This document shows positions 8,825-17,800 of a DNA stretch of 64,000 nt, in pieces. The translations under genes were made by a program, and so were the position numbers. Source of the stretch: Xanthomonas sp. AM6 (lineage in GTDB: Bacteria; Pseudomonadota; Gammaproteobacteria; Xanthomonadales; Xanthomonadaceae). Positions within the stretch are counted from its first letter, which is position 1; every line of letters begins with the position of its first letter. The notes beneath the pieces are model-generated. The model worked only from the letters and a program-made list of their open reading frames with translations, ran no database searches and was not told the origin of the DNA. The stretch lies in the NCBI RefSeq assembly GCF_025665335.1, contig NZ_CP106869.1, positions 124,001 to 188,000 of the forward strand, read 5' to 3'.

Positions 8825-9479
8825 TGCTGCTCGCCGGTGCGACCTGCAGCGCGCCGTTGCGCAGGTCGGCCGCGACCTGCGGGATCGACTTGGTGCGCAG
8901 CGGGGTGTCGAACTGGTTGCGGAAGGTCTGCACGTACGACACGCCTTCCACCATCACGTCGAAGATCTTCCAGCTGCCGCCGGTATTGCGCACCAGGTAG
9001 TCGACCGGGATCGGGTCGCCGCCGCTGCGCAGCAGTTCGGTGGAGACCTTCGCGCCGCGGCCGCCCGGCAGCGGGGTTTCCGACTTCACCCGCACCTGCG
9101 GCTTGCCTTCGAAGGTCAGCAGCGAGCTGCCGTAGCGCTGCATCAGGTTGTCGGCCATCGCATCGGCGAACAGCTTGACGTCGGCATCGGAGGCGCCGCG
9201 GCCGTGCACGCCCAGCACCAGGCGCGCGGCGTAGTCGCGGTCGAAGGACTTGTTCATCTCGCTGTCGATGAACTGCTTGAGCGCGGCGTTGTTGCTCTTG
9301 AACTCGGCGCGGCGCTGTTCCAGCGTGGCCAGGATGCGGGTGCTGTTGTCGAGCACGACCTTGCTGGCCGACCCCTGCTGGGCGGCGGCGCCGGCGGGCG
9401 CGGCCTGGGCCAGCGCGATGGCGGGGGCGGCGACGGCCAGCGCGGCGGCGAGAGCGGCGGAGAGCAGTTTGTTGGTCAT
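8811..9479 (-). CDS. mlaC: MlaC periplasmic phospholipid shuttle
   Basis: A 222-residue periplasmic protein of the Tol_Tol_Ttg2 family that carries phospholipid between MlaA at the outer membrane and the MlaFEDB complex. A Sec signal peptide spans about residues 1-24, with cleavage after ALA. Family features in the mature part include a Tyr-rich segment followed by VDYLVRNTGGSWKIFDVMVEG. The start forms an ATGA overlap with the mlaD stop, so translation is likely coupled. Confidence 0.94.
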   Translation of the reverse strand: MTNKLLSAALAAALAVAAPAIALAQAAPAGAAAQQGSASKVVLDNSTRILATLEQRRAEFKSNNAALKQFIDSEMNKSFDRDYAARLVLGVHGRGASDADVKLFADAMADNLMQRYGSSLLTFEGKPQVRVKSETPLPGGRGAKVSTELLRSGGDPIPVDYLVRNTGGSWKIFDVMVEGVSYVQTFRNQFDTPLRTKSIPQVAADLRNGALQVAPASSSGKQ

Positions 9480-10021
9480 GGCTTGGGTTCCGTTTCCGTA
9501 GAGGGAGTGGGGCTGTTCGCGGAGGATGCGGCAGCGGGTGTCGCGCCGGTGTTACTTCCGCCGCTGCCGCCGCCGAACATGTACTTGCCGACCAGCTGGA
9601 TCAGGTCCACCGCCGGCTGGGTGAAGGCGATCTCCTGGCCGGGCTTGAGCGTGTCCGGATCGCCGCCGGGCTGCAGCCCCACATAGCTTTCGCCGAGCAG
9701 GCCGCTGGTCAGGATACCGGCCGAGGTGTCCGCCGGCAGGTCCTTGTAGCGGTCGTCGATGGCCAGGGTCACCACCGAGTCGAACTTGGCCGGGTCCAGC
9801 TCGATCTTCGCCACCTGGCCGATGATCACCCCGCCGATCTTCACCGGCGCCTGCTGGCGCAACTGGCCGATCTGCGAGAAGCGGGCGGTCAGCTCGTAGC
9901 GCCCGCCGCCGAAGCCCCACTGGCGGTTGGTGGAGGCGAGCGCCAGCACCAGCAGCGAGGCCAGGCCCAGCAGCAGGAAGGCGCCGACGGCGAACTCGAG
10001 ACGGGGACCACGGATAGCCAT
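9476..10021 (-). CDS. mlaD: MlaD, MCE-domain substrate-binding subunit
   Basis: A 181-residue inner-membrane protein with one N-terminal helix (10-29) and a single MCE domain (about 37-115), which forms the hexameric periplasmic ring of the MlaFEDB transporter. GLLGESYVGLQPGG is the typical end of the MCE fold. The tail is Ser/Thr/Pro-rich. Start ATG 10021 is preferred to the in-frame ATG eight codons upstream because it places MAIRGPRLEF at the N-terminus, as in family members. Confidence 0.94.
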   Translation of the reverse strand: MAIRGPRLEFAVGAFLLLGLASLLVLALASTNRQWGFGGGRYELTARFSQIGQLRQQAPVKIGGVIIGQVAKIELDPAKFDSVVTLAIDDRYKDLPADTSAGILTSGLLGESYVGLQPGGDPDTLKPGQEIAFTQPAVDLIQLVGKYMFGGGSGGSNTGATPAAASSANSPTPSTETEPKP

Positions 10022-10123
10022 AACGTGTCTACCTTGTTGATTCATCCGGGCCGCGGCGACAGTGCCGTGGCCGTAAAACGCGGCCCGCCGGCGACGGCAG
10101 GCTTCGCTGCGGCGTGCGGTCCC

Positions 10124-10873
10124 TTACTGGAACAGCAGCGCCGACAGCACGAAATTGAACATCAGCACCAGCAGCGAGGCGTTCACCACCGCGCGGGTGG
10201 TGGCCACCGAGGTGCCCTCGATGGTCGGCTCGGCATGGAAGCCGACGTACGAGGCGACCAGCGCCGCGGTCCCGCCGAACACCGCCGACTTCAGCATCGC
10301 CACGCCGAAGTCGTCCCAGAAATCCACGCTGCTCGACAGCGCCGACCAGAACGTGCCGCGGTCCAGGCCCAGCACGTGCACCGCTTCGAAGTAGCTGGCG
10401 CTGATCGCCAGCGAGCAGAAGATGCCGGTCAGCAGCGGCACGGTCAGCACCGCCGCCCAGAAGCGCGGCGCCACCGCCTTGGCCACCGGATCGATCGCCA
10501 TCAGCTCCAGCGCCTTGATCTGGTCGGTGGCGCGCATCAGCCCCAGTTCGGCGGCGATCGAGCTGCCGGCGCGGCCGATGAACAGCAGCGCGGTCAGCAC
10601 CGGCGCCAGTTCGCGGTACAGCGACAGCCCCAGCAGCGTGGACAGTGCGTCGGAGGCGCCGTAGGTCTGCAGCGTGCGGTAGCCCTGCAGGGTCAGCACC
10701 AGGCCGACGAAGGCGCCGCCGACGGCGATGATCGGCAGCGAGCGCGCGCCGACCTTGTAGATCTCGCGGACCAGCTCGGCCAGGAAATCGCGGGTCGGCA
10801 GCGAGCCGCGCAGCACGGTCAGCGAGAACAGCCCGGCGCGGCCCAGCGCGCGGATCGAGGCGACGGCGCCCAT
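10124..10873 (-). CDS. mlaE: MlaE permease
   Basis: A 249-residue multi-span inner-membrane permease of the MlaE/YrbE family. It contains the hallmark GGAFVGLVLTLQGY in the second helical region and the ELAPVLTALLFIGRAGSSIAAELG-type segment with its EQIKA-like coupling helix (here DQIKALELM) that docks on MlaF. The TGATG junction with mlaF shares one base. About 100 bases separate it from mlaD. Confidence 0.95.
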   Translation of the reverse strand: MGAVASIRALGRAGLFSLTVLRGSLPTRDFLAELVREIYKVGARSLPIIAVGGAFVGLVLTLQGYRTLQTYGASDALSTLLGLSLYRELAPVLTALLFIGRAGSSIAAELGLMRATDQIKALELMAIDPVAKAVAPRFWAAVLTVPLLTGIFCSLAISASYFEAVHVLGLDRGTFWSALSSSVDFWDDFGVAMLKSAVFGGTAALVASYVGFHAEPTIEGTSVATTRAVVNASLLVLMFNFVLSALLFQ

Positions 10874-11664
10874 CAGGCGGCGCTCCGCGCGCGTGGCGGC
10901 GCATCGAACGGGATCGGGCCGTCCGGGCGGCCATGCAGGAACTGCTGCAACAGCGGGTCGGCGCTGGCCTGCAGCGCGTCCGGGGTGCCGGCGAAGACCA
11001 CCCCGCCGTTGGCGATCGCCACCGCCTGGTCGCAGATCGGCAGGGTCTCGTGGACGTGGTGGCTGACGATGATGCTGGTCAGGCCGAGGGTGTCGTTGAG
11101 GCGCTGGATCAGGCTCATGATCACCCCGGAGGCGATCGGGTCCAGCCCGGTCAGCGGCTCGTCGTAGATCATCAGCGGCGGGTCCAGGGCCAGCGCGCGG
11201 GCCAGCGCCACGCGCCGCGCCATGCCGCCGGACAGTTCGCGCGGCCAGGCGTCGGCGGCGGCGAGCAGGCCCACCGCGTGCAGCTTCAGCGCCACCAGCC
11301 GCTGCAGCACCGGCTCGGGCAGGCGGGTGTGGGCGCGCAGCGGCAGCGCCACGTTCTCGGCCACGCTCAGGTCGGTGAGCAGGCCGTTGCCCTGCAGCAG
11401 CACGCCGATGCTCTTGCGCGTCTCGCGCAGCGCGCGGCTGCCGCGCGGCAGCGGCTGGCCGAACACCTCGACCGTGCCGGCGACCGGGACCAGCTCGCCG
11501 GTCAGCGCCGCCAGCAGCGTCGACTTGCCGCTGCCCGACGGGCCGAGCACGGCGGTGATGCTGCCGCGCGGCACCGCCAGCGAGACGTCGCGCAGGATCG
11601 CGCGGCCGCCGCGGTCGATGCGCACGCCGGACAGCTGCACCACATTGGATTCGGAAGACGCCAT
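10873..11664 (-). CDS. mlaF: MlaF ATPase
   Basis: A 263-residue ABC ATPase that powers the MlaFEDB phospholipid transporter. Walker A GPSGSGKST (41-49), signature LSGGM (144-148), Walker B LMIYDEP (164-170) and an H-loop in IIVSHH near 195 are all intact. Start ATG 11664 has AAAGG at ribosome-binding distance; the longer upstream open frame runs through non-conserved sequence and is rejected. This is the first gene of the operon, so the promoter should lie in the 336-base region upstream. Confidence 0.94.
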   Translation of the reverse strand: MASSESNVVQLSGVRIDRGGRAILRDVSLAVPRGSITAVLGPSGSGKSTLLAALTGELVPVAGTVEVFGQPLPRGSRALRETRKSIGVLLQGNGLLTDLSVAENVALPLRAHTRLPEPVLQRLVALKLHAVGLLAAADAWPRELSGGMARRVALARALALDPPLMIYDEPLTGLDPIASGVIMSLIQRLNDTLGLTSIIVSHHVHETLPICDQAVAIANGGVVFAGTPDALQASADPLLQQFLHGRPDGPIPFDAPPRARSAA

Positions 11665-12000
11665 CGCGGCCTTTAACGAAAAATCAACACAGGATTGAAC
11701 CAGTCCGCTGAACTTAACCGAACTGGGCCGTGCAGTATTGTCGCATCCGTGACGCCCGCGTGCGCGTGGTCCGGGAACGCCGTACATGCAACAGCGTGTC
11801 TTGGGTCTGGAGGGACCGGTTCCCTGGCGGCGCCGGCCGGTACGGCACGCGCTGCGGCCTTGTGCTGGCGGCGGCTGGACTGCTCCAGTGCCGCGGTTCA
11901 ACCTGGCGCGCGCCCGCGGCGTTGCGCAGTGCCGCTTGTATGCGCTGCCGCGCACCGCCACGATGCGCAGGGGCGATGGCGCCGCGACAGGGAGTGGTAC
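11665..12000. promoter_or_regulatory. Divergent upstream region of mlaF and the DUF6916 gene
   Basis: A 336-base non-coding stretch. The mlaF-proximal part (about 11670-11740) is clearly more A/T-rich than its surroundings, as expected for a promoter, but I cannot fix -35 and -10 boxes. GGGAG lies just before the ATG at 12001. Confidence 0.45.
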
Positions 12001-12288
12001 ATGGAATTGCTGACCTTGGAACATTTCGCCGGAAGCGTGAACGAGACCTTCGCCGCGGCCCTGAACGACGGCGAGGTGCCCTTCGTGCTGGTCGAGGCGC
12101 GGCCGCTGCCGGCCAAGACGGCCACACACCGCGCGCCGTTCTCGCTGCTGTTCCGCAACACCTCCGCGTTCCTGTTCCCGCAACAGACCTACCGCATGCG
12201 GCATGCGCGGCTGGGCGAGCTGGGCATCTTCCTGGTGCCGGTGGCGCGCGAGCGCGACGGCTTCCTGTACCAGGCGGTCTTCAACTGA
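12001..12288 (+). CDS. DUF6916-type small protein
   Basis: A 95-residue protein without signal peptide, mostly beta-strand-like, with FSLLFRNTSAFLFPQQTYRM in the middle and LGIFLVPVARERDG near the end. This matches my recollection of DUF6916, a family of unknown function that I associate with tail-collar genes. GGGAG precedes the ATG. It is transcribed toward the GNAT gene and overlaps its end by 8 bases. Recurring association with the collar cluster would suggest a shared function, but this is inference. Confidence 0.7.
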   Translation: MELLTLEHFAGSVNETFAAALNDGEVPFVLVEARPLPAKTATHRAPFSLLFRNTSAFLFPQQTYRMRHARLGELGIFLVPVARERDGFLYQAVFN

Positions 12289-12835
12289 CCGCCGGCGCCG
12301 CGCAGGCGGCGCGCCAGTGCATTTCCAGGTGGGAGTCGCCGGCGTCGCCCGGCACGAAGCCCAGGCGCGCGTACAGGCGCTGCGCGGCGGGATTGGCATG
12401 CAGCACGTGCAGCGACAGCGGGCATCCGGCCGCGGCGGCCAGCGCCTGCGCCTGCGCGATCAGCGCGGTGCCCACACCCTGCCCGCGCCAGACCGGCAGC
12501 AGGCTGATGTCGACCAGCACGTGTCTCGCTGCGCCGCGCTGCAGGTACAGCCTGCCCAGCGGCGCCTGCGCGGTTTCCACGATCAGGAAGTCGGCGTCGG
12601 CGAAGTGCGCGAGGTAGTGCGCGTGCTGCAGGGCGAACTGCTGGTCGAGGAACGCGCGCTTGGCCTGCTCCGGCCACGGTACCGCCGCGAGCTCGGCGCT
12701 GCGGGTGCTGGCGTACAGGTCGCGCAGCCAGGGCAGATCGGCGTCGCGCGCGGCGCGCAGGCCGATGCCGCGCGCGCGCAGCGCCGCCGGTGCGGCGGGG
12801 CCAGCGCGTCGGTCCGGAAAGCCGGTCGCGGCCAC
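12281..12835 (-). CDS. GNAT-family N-acetyltransferase
   Basis: A 184-residue acetyl-CoA-dependent acyltransferase. The GNAT core includes DISLLPVWRGQGVGTALI (about 110-127), with the pyrophosphate-binding motif R/Q-x-x-G-x-G/A as RGQGVG, and the C-terminal NPAAQRLYARLGF motif. The start is GTG 12835, ten bases past the third tail-collar gene on the same strand, so it likely belongs to that operon. The substrate is unknown. One possibility is modification of the collar proteins, but nothing in the sequence proves it. Confidence 0.85.
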   Translation of the reverse strand: MAATGFPDRRAGPAAPAALRARGIGLRAARDADLPWLRDLYASTRSAELAAVPWPEQAKRAFLDQQFALQHAHYLAHFADADFLIVETAQAPLGRLYLQRGAARHVLVDISLLPVWRGQGVGTALIAQAQALAAAAGCPLSLHVLHANPAAQRLYARLGFVPGDAGDSHLEMHWRAACAAPAVS

Positions 12836-12845
12836 GGCGCCGTGC

Positions 12846-13385
12846 TCAGTCGAACGCCGGGTAGTCTCCCGACAGCGCGATGCAGAAGTTCACCGCGAGG
12901 TAGGGTTGCTGGTTCTCGTGCGCCTGGCCGTTGCCGGTGGGCAGCAGCGCCGTTGGAGAGAACTGCGCCTCGGGCTGCTGTACCGTCGCGAAGGGACGCG
13001 CCGTGCTGCTGCCTAGCGCCGACAATCCCGCGCCGTTTGCGGGCGTGCCGCTTTTCTTGGTCCGATCCGTTTGCGAGAACGAGACGATGCCGTGGTCGTG
13101 CGGCGGGATCTGCGTGCTCAACAGGCTGACCCCGACGCTGCCGAAGGCGTCGCCGCGCTGGCGGTTGGTCAACCCGCCGCCCTGGCCTTGCTCGCAGCCG
13201 GCGCGCGTGCAGAAGTTCGGCAATTGGAACGTGCTGGAGCCGTTGCCGCCATAGGCGACGCCGAGCAGCGAGTACAGCACGGTGTTCTGCGTGATCGGCA
13301 GCGTGGCGCCATTGCACAACGCCCAGCCGACGGGATTGAAATCGAAGCCGAACAGCTGGATTTCCCCGATATAGGGTTCGGTCAT
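12846..13385 (-). CDS. Tail-collar (MdpB-like) protein 3
   Basis: A 179-residue protein with an N-terminal phage tail collar domain. The opening EPYIGEIQLFGFDFNPVGWA is the usual collar start, followed by CNGATLPI and the GGNGSSTFQLP motif. The C-terminal part has the conserved HENQQPYLAVNFCIAL ending seen in microcystin-dependent protein B homologues. There is no signal peptide. GGAGGAA precedes the ATG. It contains two extra cysteine-bearing segments (FCTRAGCEQ) not seen in its two paralogues here. Confidence 0.85.
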   Translation of the reverse strand: MTEPYIGEIQLFGFDFNPVGWALCNGATLPITQNTVLYSLLGVAYGGNGSSTFQLPNFCTRAGCEQGQGGGLTNRQRGDAFGSVGVSLLSTQIPPHDHGIVSFSQTDRTKKSGTPANGAGLSALGSSTARPFATVQQPEAQFSPTALLPTGNGQAHENQQPYLAVNFCIALSGDYPAFD

Positions 13386-13445
13386 GAACGCATTCCTCCA
13401 GTGGAATGGACGGGCGCCGCGGCGAGCGCGGCGCGCCGAACGGGA

Positions 13446-13973
13446 TCAGCTCTGCTGCGGGAAGATGCCGGCGGTGGCGATGCAGTACTGCACCGTCAGC
13501 GTGGGCATGGTGTTCTCGTGCGGTTGGCCGCCACCGGTGATCGTGGTCGATTGCGTGGCCATCGGCGTCACGGTGGCGCCGGCGCTGTCGGTTACATAGA
13601 ACACGTCGCCGGCGACCGTGCCGGGCAACAGGCCGGACGGCGCGGTCGCCGTTGCCGCGGCAGTGGTGGCGACCACCGTGTGGGTGTGCGCGGGCATCTG
13701 CAATTCGGTCAGCGTCACGGTCTCCGTGCCTGCGCGTTGGGCAATGACGTAGTTGCTCAGGCCCGGTCCCTGGCCTTGGTGCAGCGGCACGCGCCCGCGC
13801 AGGTCCGGTACCGCAAACGTGGTCTGCCCGTCGCCGCCGTAGAGCGTGCCGATCAGCACGAACAGGGTTTCGTACTCGGAGATCGACAGCAGGGTGCCGT
13901 CGCACGCCTGCCAGCCCTGCGGGGTGCGGCCGAAGCCGAACATGCGGATCTCGCCGATGAATGGAGTGGCCAT
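13446..13973 (-). CDS. Tail-collar (MdpB-like) protein 2
   Basis: A 175-residue paralogue with opening TPFIGEIRMFGFGRTPQGW, then CDGTLLSI and GGDGQTTFAVPDLRGRVP, which is the classic collar core. The middle (about 100-150) is Ala/Thr-rich and variable. It ends in HENTMPTLTVQYCIATAG. GGAAGGA precedes ATG 13973. The longer open frame upstream overlaps the previous gene and is rejected. It lies 60 bases before tail-collar 3 in the same operon. Confidence 0.87.
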   Translation of the reverse strand: MATPFIGEIRMFGFGRTPQGWQACDGTLLSISEYETLFVLIGTLYGGDGQTTFAVPDLRGRVPLHQGQGPGLSNYVIAQRAGTETVTLTELQMPAHTHTVVATTAAATATAPSGLLPGTVAGDVFYVTDSAGATVTPMATQSTTITGGGQPHENTMPTLTVQYCIATAGIFPQQS

Positions 13974-14043
13974 GGTGTCCTTCCTGGTCGGTGATGCGCC
14001 GCGCGCCGCCAACGGCGCGCCGCGTACATGAAGTGCCGGCGCC

Positions 14044-14589
14044 CTAGCTGCGCGAAGGGAAGATGCCGGACAGCGCGATGCAGAAATTGATCGTGGTGTA
14101 CGGCTGCAGGTTCGGATGCGGCTGGCTGCCGCCCGCCGGGACGGCGGTTGCCGGATCCAGCGCCACCAATGTGCCCGGAGCTGCATACAGCGCCGTGGCC
14201 GGACCCGAGGTGCTGGCGTTGTTAGCGAACGAGCGGCTGGCAGGATTGCGACTGTTGCCTGCGGTGTTGGTGCACTCGAGCAGATGGTTGTGCGCCGGCA
14301 GGTTGCCGGGCAGCAGCGAGACGTTCTCCGCGCCGCCGCTCTGGCCCAGCGGCGGCGGCGAGGGTTGCCAGTTCGGATCGGCCGAGGGTCCGAAGCCGAC
14401 GGGCGTGCGCCCGCGCATGTCCGGCAGCGCGAAGTTGGTGCTGCCGTTGCCGCCGAAACGGGAACCGATCAGGCTGAAGAGCGCCTGATTCTGATTAACC
14501 GGCAGCAGCTGCCCGTTGCACTGCGCAAAATATTTGGGCGCGAAAACGAAACCGGTCAGCATGATCTGACCGACGAAGAACTCGCTCAT
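14044..14589 (-). CDS. Tail-collar (MdpB-like) protein 1
   Basis: A 181-residue paralogue and the first gene of the operon. It begins EFFVGQIMLTGFVFAPKYFA, has CNGQLLPV and GGNGSTNFALPDMRGRTP, and ends HPNLQPYTTINFCIALSG. A GGGGGGAG ribosome-binding site lies before ATG 14589. Known relatives include tail-fibre collar proteins and MdpB of cyanobacteria. No other phage structural gene is nearby, so a cellular role is more likely than a prophage remnant. Confidence 0.87.
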   Translation of the reverse strand: MSEFFVGQIMLTGFVFAPKYFAQCNGQLLPVNQNQALFSLIGSRFGGNGSTNFALPDMRGRTPVGFGPSADPNWQPSPPPLGQSGGAENVSLLPGNLPAHNHLLECTNTAGNSRNPASRSFANNASTSGPATALYAAPGTLVALDPATAVPAGGSQPHPNLQPYTTINFCIALSGIFPSRS

Positions 14590-14856
14590 GCGGATCTCCC
14601 CCCGGATTGTTTGGCGACGGACATCGTGTCCGACGCCGGCCACTTAACCACGTCTTTTGCGCGATGCAAGTCTTGATAATGATGAATCAGACAGCCAGGG
14701 CGCATTTGTTGCTTTACCAATATCTGAATTTCCTGTTCAAATGCCGCCGCAGCGTGGAGGGGAATACGCCTTGTCAGGCCTATATCCGCGCTGTCTGAGG
14801 CACCAGGAGCGTTGCCGGCGCCAGCGGGGTGGCGCGATCTTCCGGGGAAATGGAAT
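14590..14856. promoter_or_regulatory. Divergent promoter region of collar operon and autotransporter gene
   Basis: A 267-base non-coding stretch, with lower GC than the flanks (for example around 14660-14745), lies between two divergent transcription units. It is a natural place for a shared control region. No exact promoter boxes could be assigned with confidence. Confidence 0.5.
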
Positions 14857-17800
14857 ATGTCTACAAATTGCACCAGTATGTTCGCGAGCATGCGCGTCGC
14901 TTTGCGTTGGCCGCTGGTTTTTGCGCTGCTGCTGTTGAGCGCGCTGCATTCCGGCGCGGCCGCAGCGGCAGCATCCCAGTATTGCCCGACGTTGAATGCC
15001 ACCGTGGTGCAAGGCGGATCGGTGCAGATCGACGTCACCACCTGCGATGGCACGGGAGCGGACGATATCGGTATCGGCTGGAACGGCGTACAGCCCCCGC
15101 ATGGCACGCTCATCGTGCCCAATCCGAGCGGAGCGCAGGGCACGCAGATCGTCACCTATACCCACAATGGCGATAGCGCCACCAGCGATACCTTCCCGCT
15201 GGAGGATGGCGCTGGCGACACTATCACCGTCAACATCACCATCACCCCGGCAATTTCGGCCAGCATCGCGGTGAGCCCGGCCAGCCGCAACGAAGACAGC
15301 GGCGCGGCCTTCACCTACACGGTGACGCTGAGCCAGACCAGCGGTTCGGCGACGACGGTGAACATCGCGTCCAGCGGCACCGCCAGCAGCGGCGTGGACT
15401 ACACCGGCGCGGTGAGCAGCGTCGTGGTTCCGGCCAACACCACCACCGCCACGTTCGCCGTCACTCCGGTGGCCGACGGCACGGTGGAAGCGGACGAGAC
15501 GGCGATCATGAGCGTGGCCAGCGGCAGCGGCTATTCCATCGGCAGCCCGTCCAGCGCCACCGCCACCATCCTCAACGACGACGTGCCCACCGCGTCGATC
15601 GCCGTATCCCCGGCCAGCGTGCCCGAGGATGGCGCCACCAATCTCACCTACACCGTCACGCTCGACCAGGCGCCGGTGAACGCGGTGTCGGTCGCCTTCG
15701 GCGTCGGCGGCAGCGCGACCTCGGGCAGCGACTACGCGGCCGTGTCCTCGCCGCTGGTGATCGGCGCCGGCCAGACCAACGGCACCATCACCATCAACCC
15801 GACCGTCGACGGCACCGTCGAACCCGACGAGACGGTCGTCATCAGCCTGAACGCCGGCAGCGGCTACAGCGTCGGCTCGCCGGACAGCGCCATCGGCACC
15901 ATCCTCAACGACGACCAGCCGTCGCTGACGATCGGCGATGTCTCCGTGAACGAGGGCAACGCCGGCACCACCAACGCCACCTTCACCGTCTCGCTCAACC
16001 AACCGGCCGGCGCCGGCGGCGTCAGCTTCGACATCGCCACCGCCGACGGCACCGCCACCGCGGGCGTGGACTACGCCGCCTCCAGCCTCACCGGGCAGAC
16101 CATCGCCGCCGGCAGCAGCAGCGCGACCTTCACCGTGCTGGTCAACGGCGACACGCTCAACGAACCGAACGAGACGTTCTTCGTCAACGTCGGCAACGTC
16201 ACCGGCGCCACCGCCGCCGATGCGCAGGGCCAGGGCACGATCGTCAACGACGATGCGCTGCCGACGCTGTCGATCGACGACGTGAGCGTGAACGAAGGCA
16301 ACAGCGGCACCACCACGGCGACCTTCACGGTGAGCCTGAGCGCGGCCAGCGGCCAGACCGTCTCGGTCAACTACGCCACCGCCGACGGCACCGCTACCGC
16401 CGGCAGCGACTACGTCGCGCGCTCCGGCACGCTGACCTTCGCGCCGGGCGTCACCGCGCAGGGCGTGGCCATCACCGTCAACGGCGACACCGCGGTCGAG
16501 CCCAACGAGACCTTCAGCGTCGGCCTGTCCGGCGCCAGCAACGCGGGCATCGCCCGCGCCACCGGCACCGGCACCATCAGCAACGACGATGCGGTGGTGA
16601 CGGTCGGCCCGGCATCGCTGCCGGCGGCGACCGCGGGCAGCGCCTACAGCCAGACGCTGAGCGCCAGCGGCGGCACCGCGCCCTATTCCTTCATGGTCAG
16701 CGCCGGCGCGTTGCCGGCCGGGTTGACGCTGAGCAGCGCCGGCGTGCTGTCCGGCACGCCGACCGCCAGCGGCAGCTTCAACTTCACCGCGACCGCCACC
16801 GACAGCGGCGGCAGCCCCACCAGCGGCAACCGCGCCTACACGCTGACCGTGGCCAGCCCGACGATCACCCTGCCGGCCACCGCTCTGGCGGCCGGTACCG
16901 CCGGCCAGGCGTACACGGCCGCCGTCAACCCGGCGACCGGCGGCATCGCGCCGTACACTTATGCGCTCAGCGCCGGCGCATTGCCGGCCGGCGTCACGGT
17001 CAACAGCGCGACCGGTGCGCTCAGCGGCACCCCCACCGTGGTCGGCAACTTCGCCTTCACCCTGACCGCGACCGACAGCACCACCGGCGCTCCCGGGCAG
17101 GCGAGCCAGAGCTACAGCCTGAGCATCGTGTCGCCGACGCTGGCCATCGCCCCGCCGACACTGCCGGCCGGCACGGCCGGCAGCGCCTACAGCCAGACGC
17201 TGAGCGCGAGCGGCGGCACCGCGCCGTACAGCTATGCGTTGAGCGCCGGCGCGTTGCCGGGCGGGCTGAGCCTGGCGGCCGGCGGCGTGCTGTCGGGCAC
17301 CCCGACGGTGGCCGGCAACTTCGCCTTCACCGTGACGGTCACCGACGCCGGCGGCTTTACCGCGGCGCAGGCCTATACGCTGGCGATCGCCTCGCCGACG
17401 CTGAGCATCGCGCCTCCGGCGCTGCCGTCAGGCACGGTCGGCAATGCCTACAGCCAGACCCTGAGCGCCAGCGGCGGTACCGCGCCGTACAGCTACGCGG
17501 TCAGCGCCGGCACCTTGCCGGCCGGTCTGACCCTGGCCGCGGGCGGCCTGCTCTCGGGCACCCCGACCGCCATCGGCAGCTCCGCCTTCACCGTCAGCGT
17601 CACCGACGCGCACGGCTTCACTGCCGCGCAGGCCTACACCGTGGCGATCGCCGCGGCGGTTCCGGCGCCGGTGGCGGTGAACGATTCCGGCGCCACGCTG
17701 GTCGATACCGCGCTGACGCTGGCGGTGACCGAGAACGACACCGGCAGCATCGACACGATCGCGGTGACCACGGCGCCGACCCACGGCACCGCGGTGGTGA

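Noticed and set aside
8811-11664. Toluene-tolerance (Ttg2) system distinct from Mla
   Set aside because: Ttg2 is an older name for the same MCE/Mla operon; gene order and motifs match mlaFEDCB, so Mla is preferred.
12846-14589. Prophage tail module
   Set aside because: Only collar-domain genes are present; no integrase, terminase, portal, tape-measure, lysis or baseplate gene and no attachment sites were seen.
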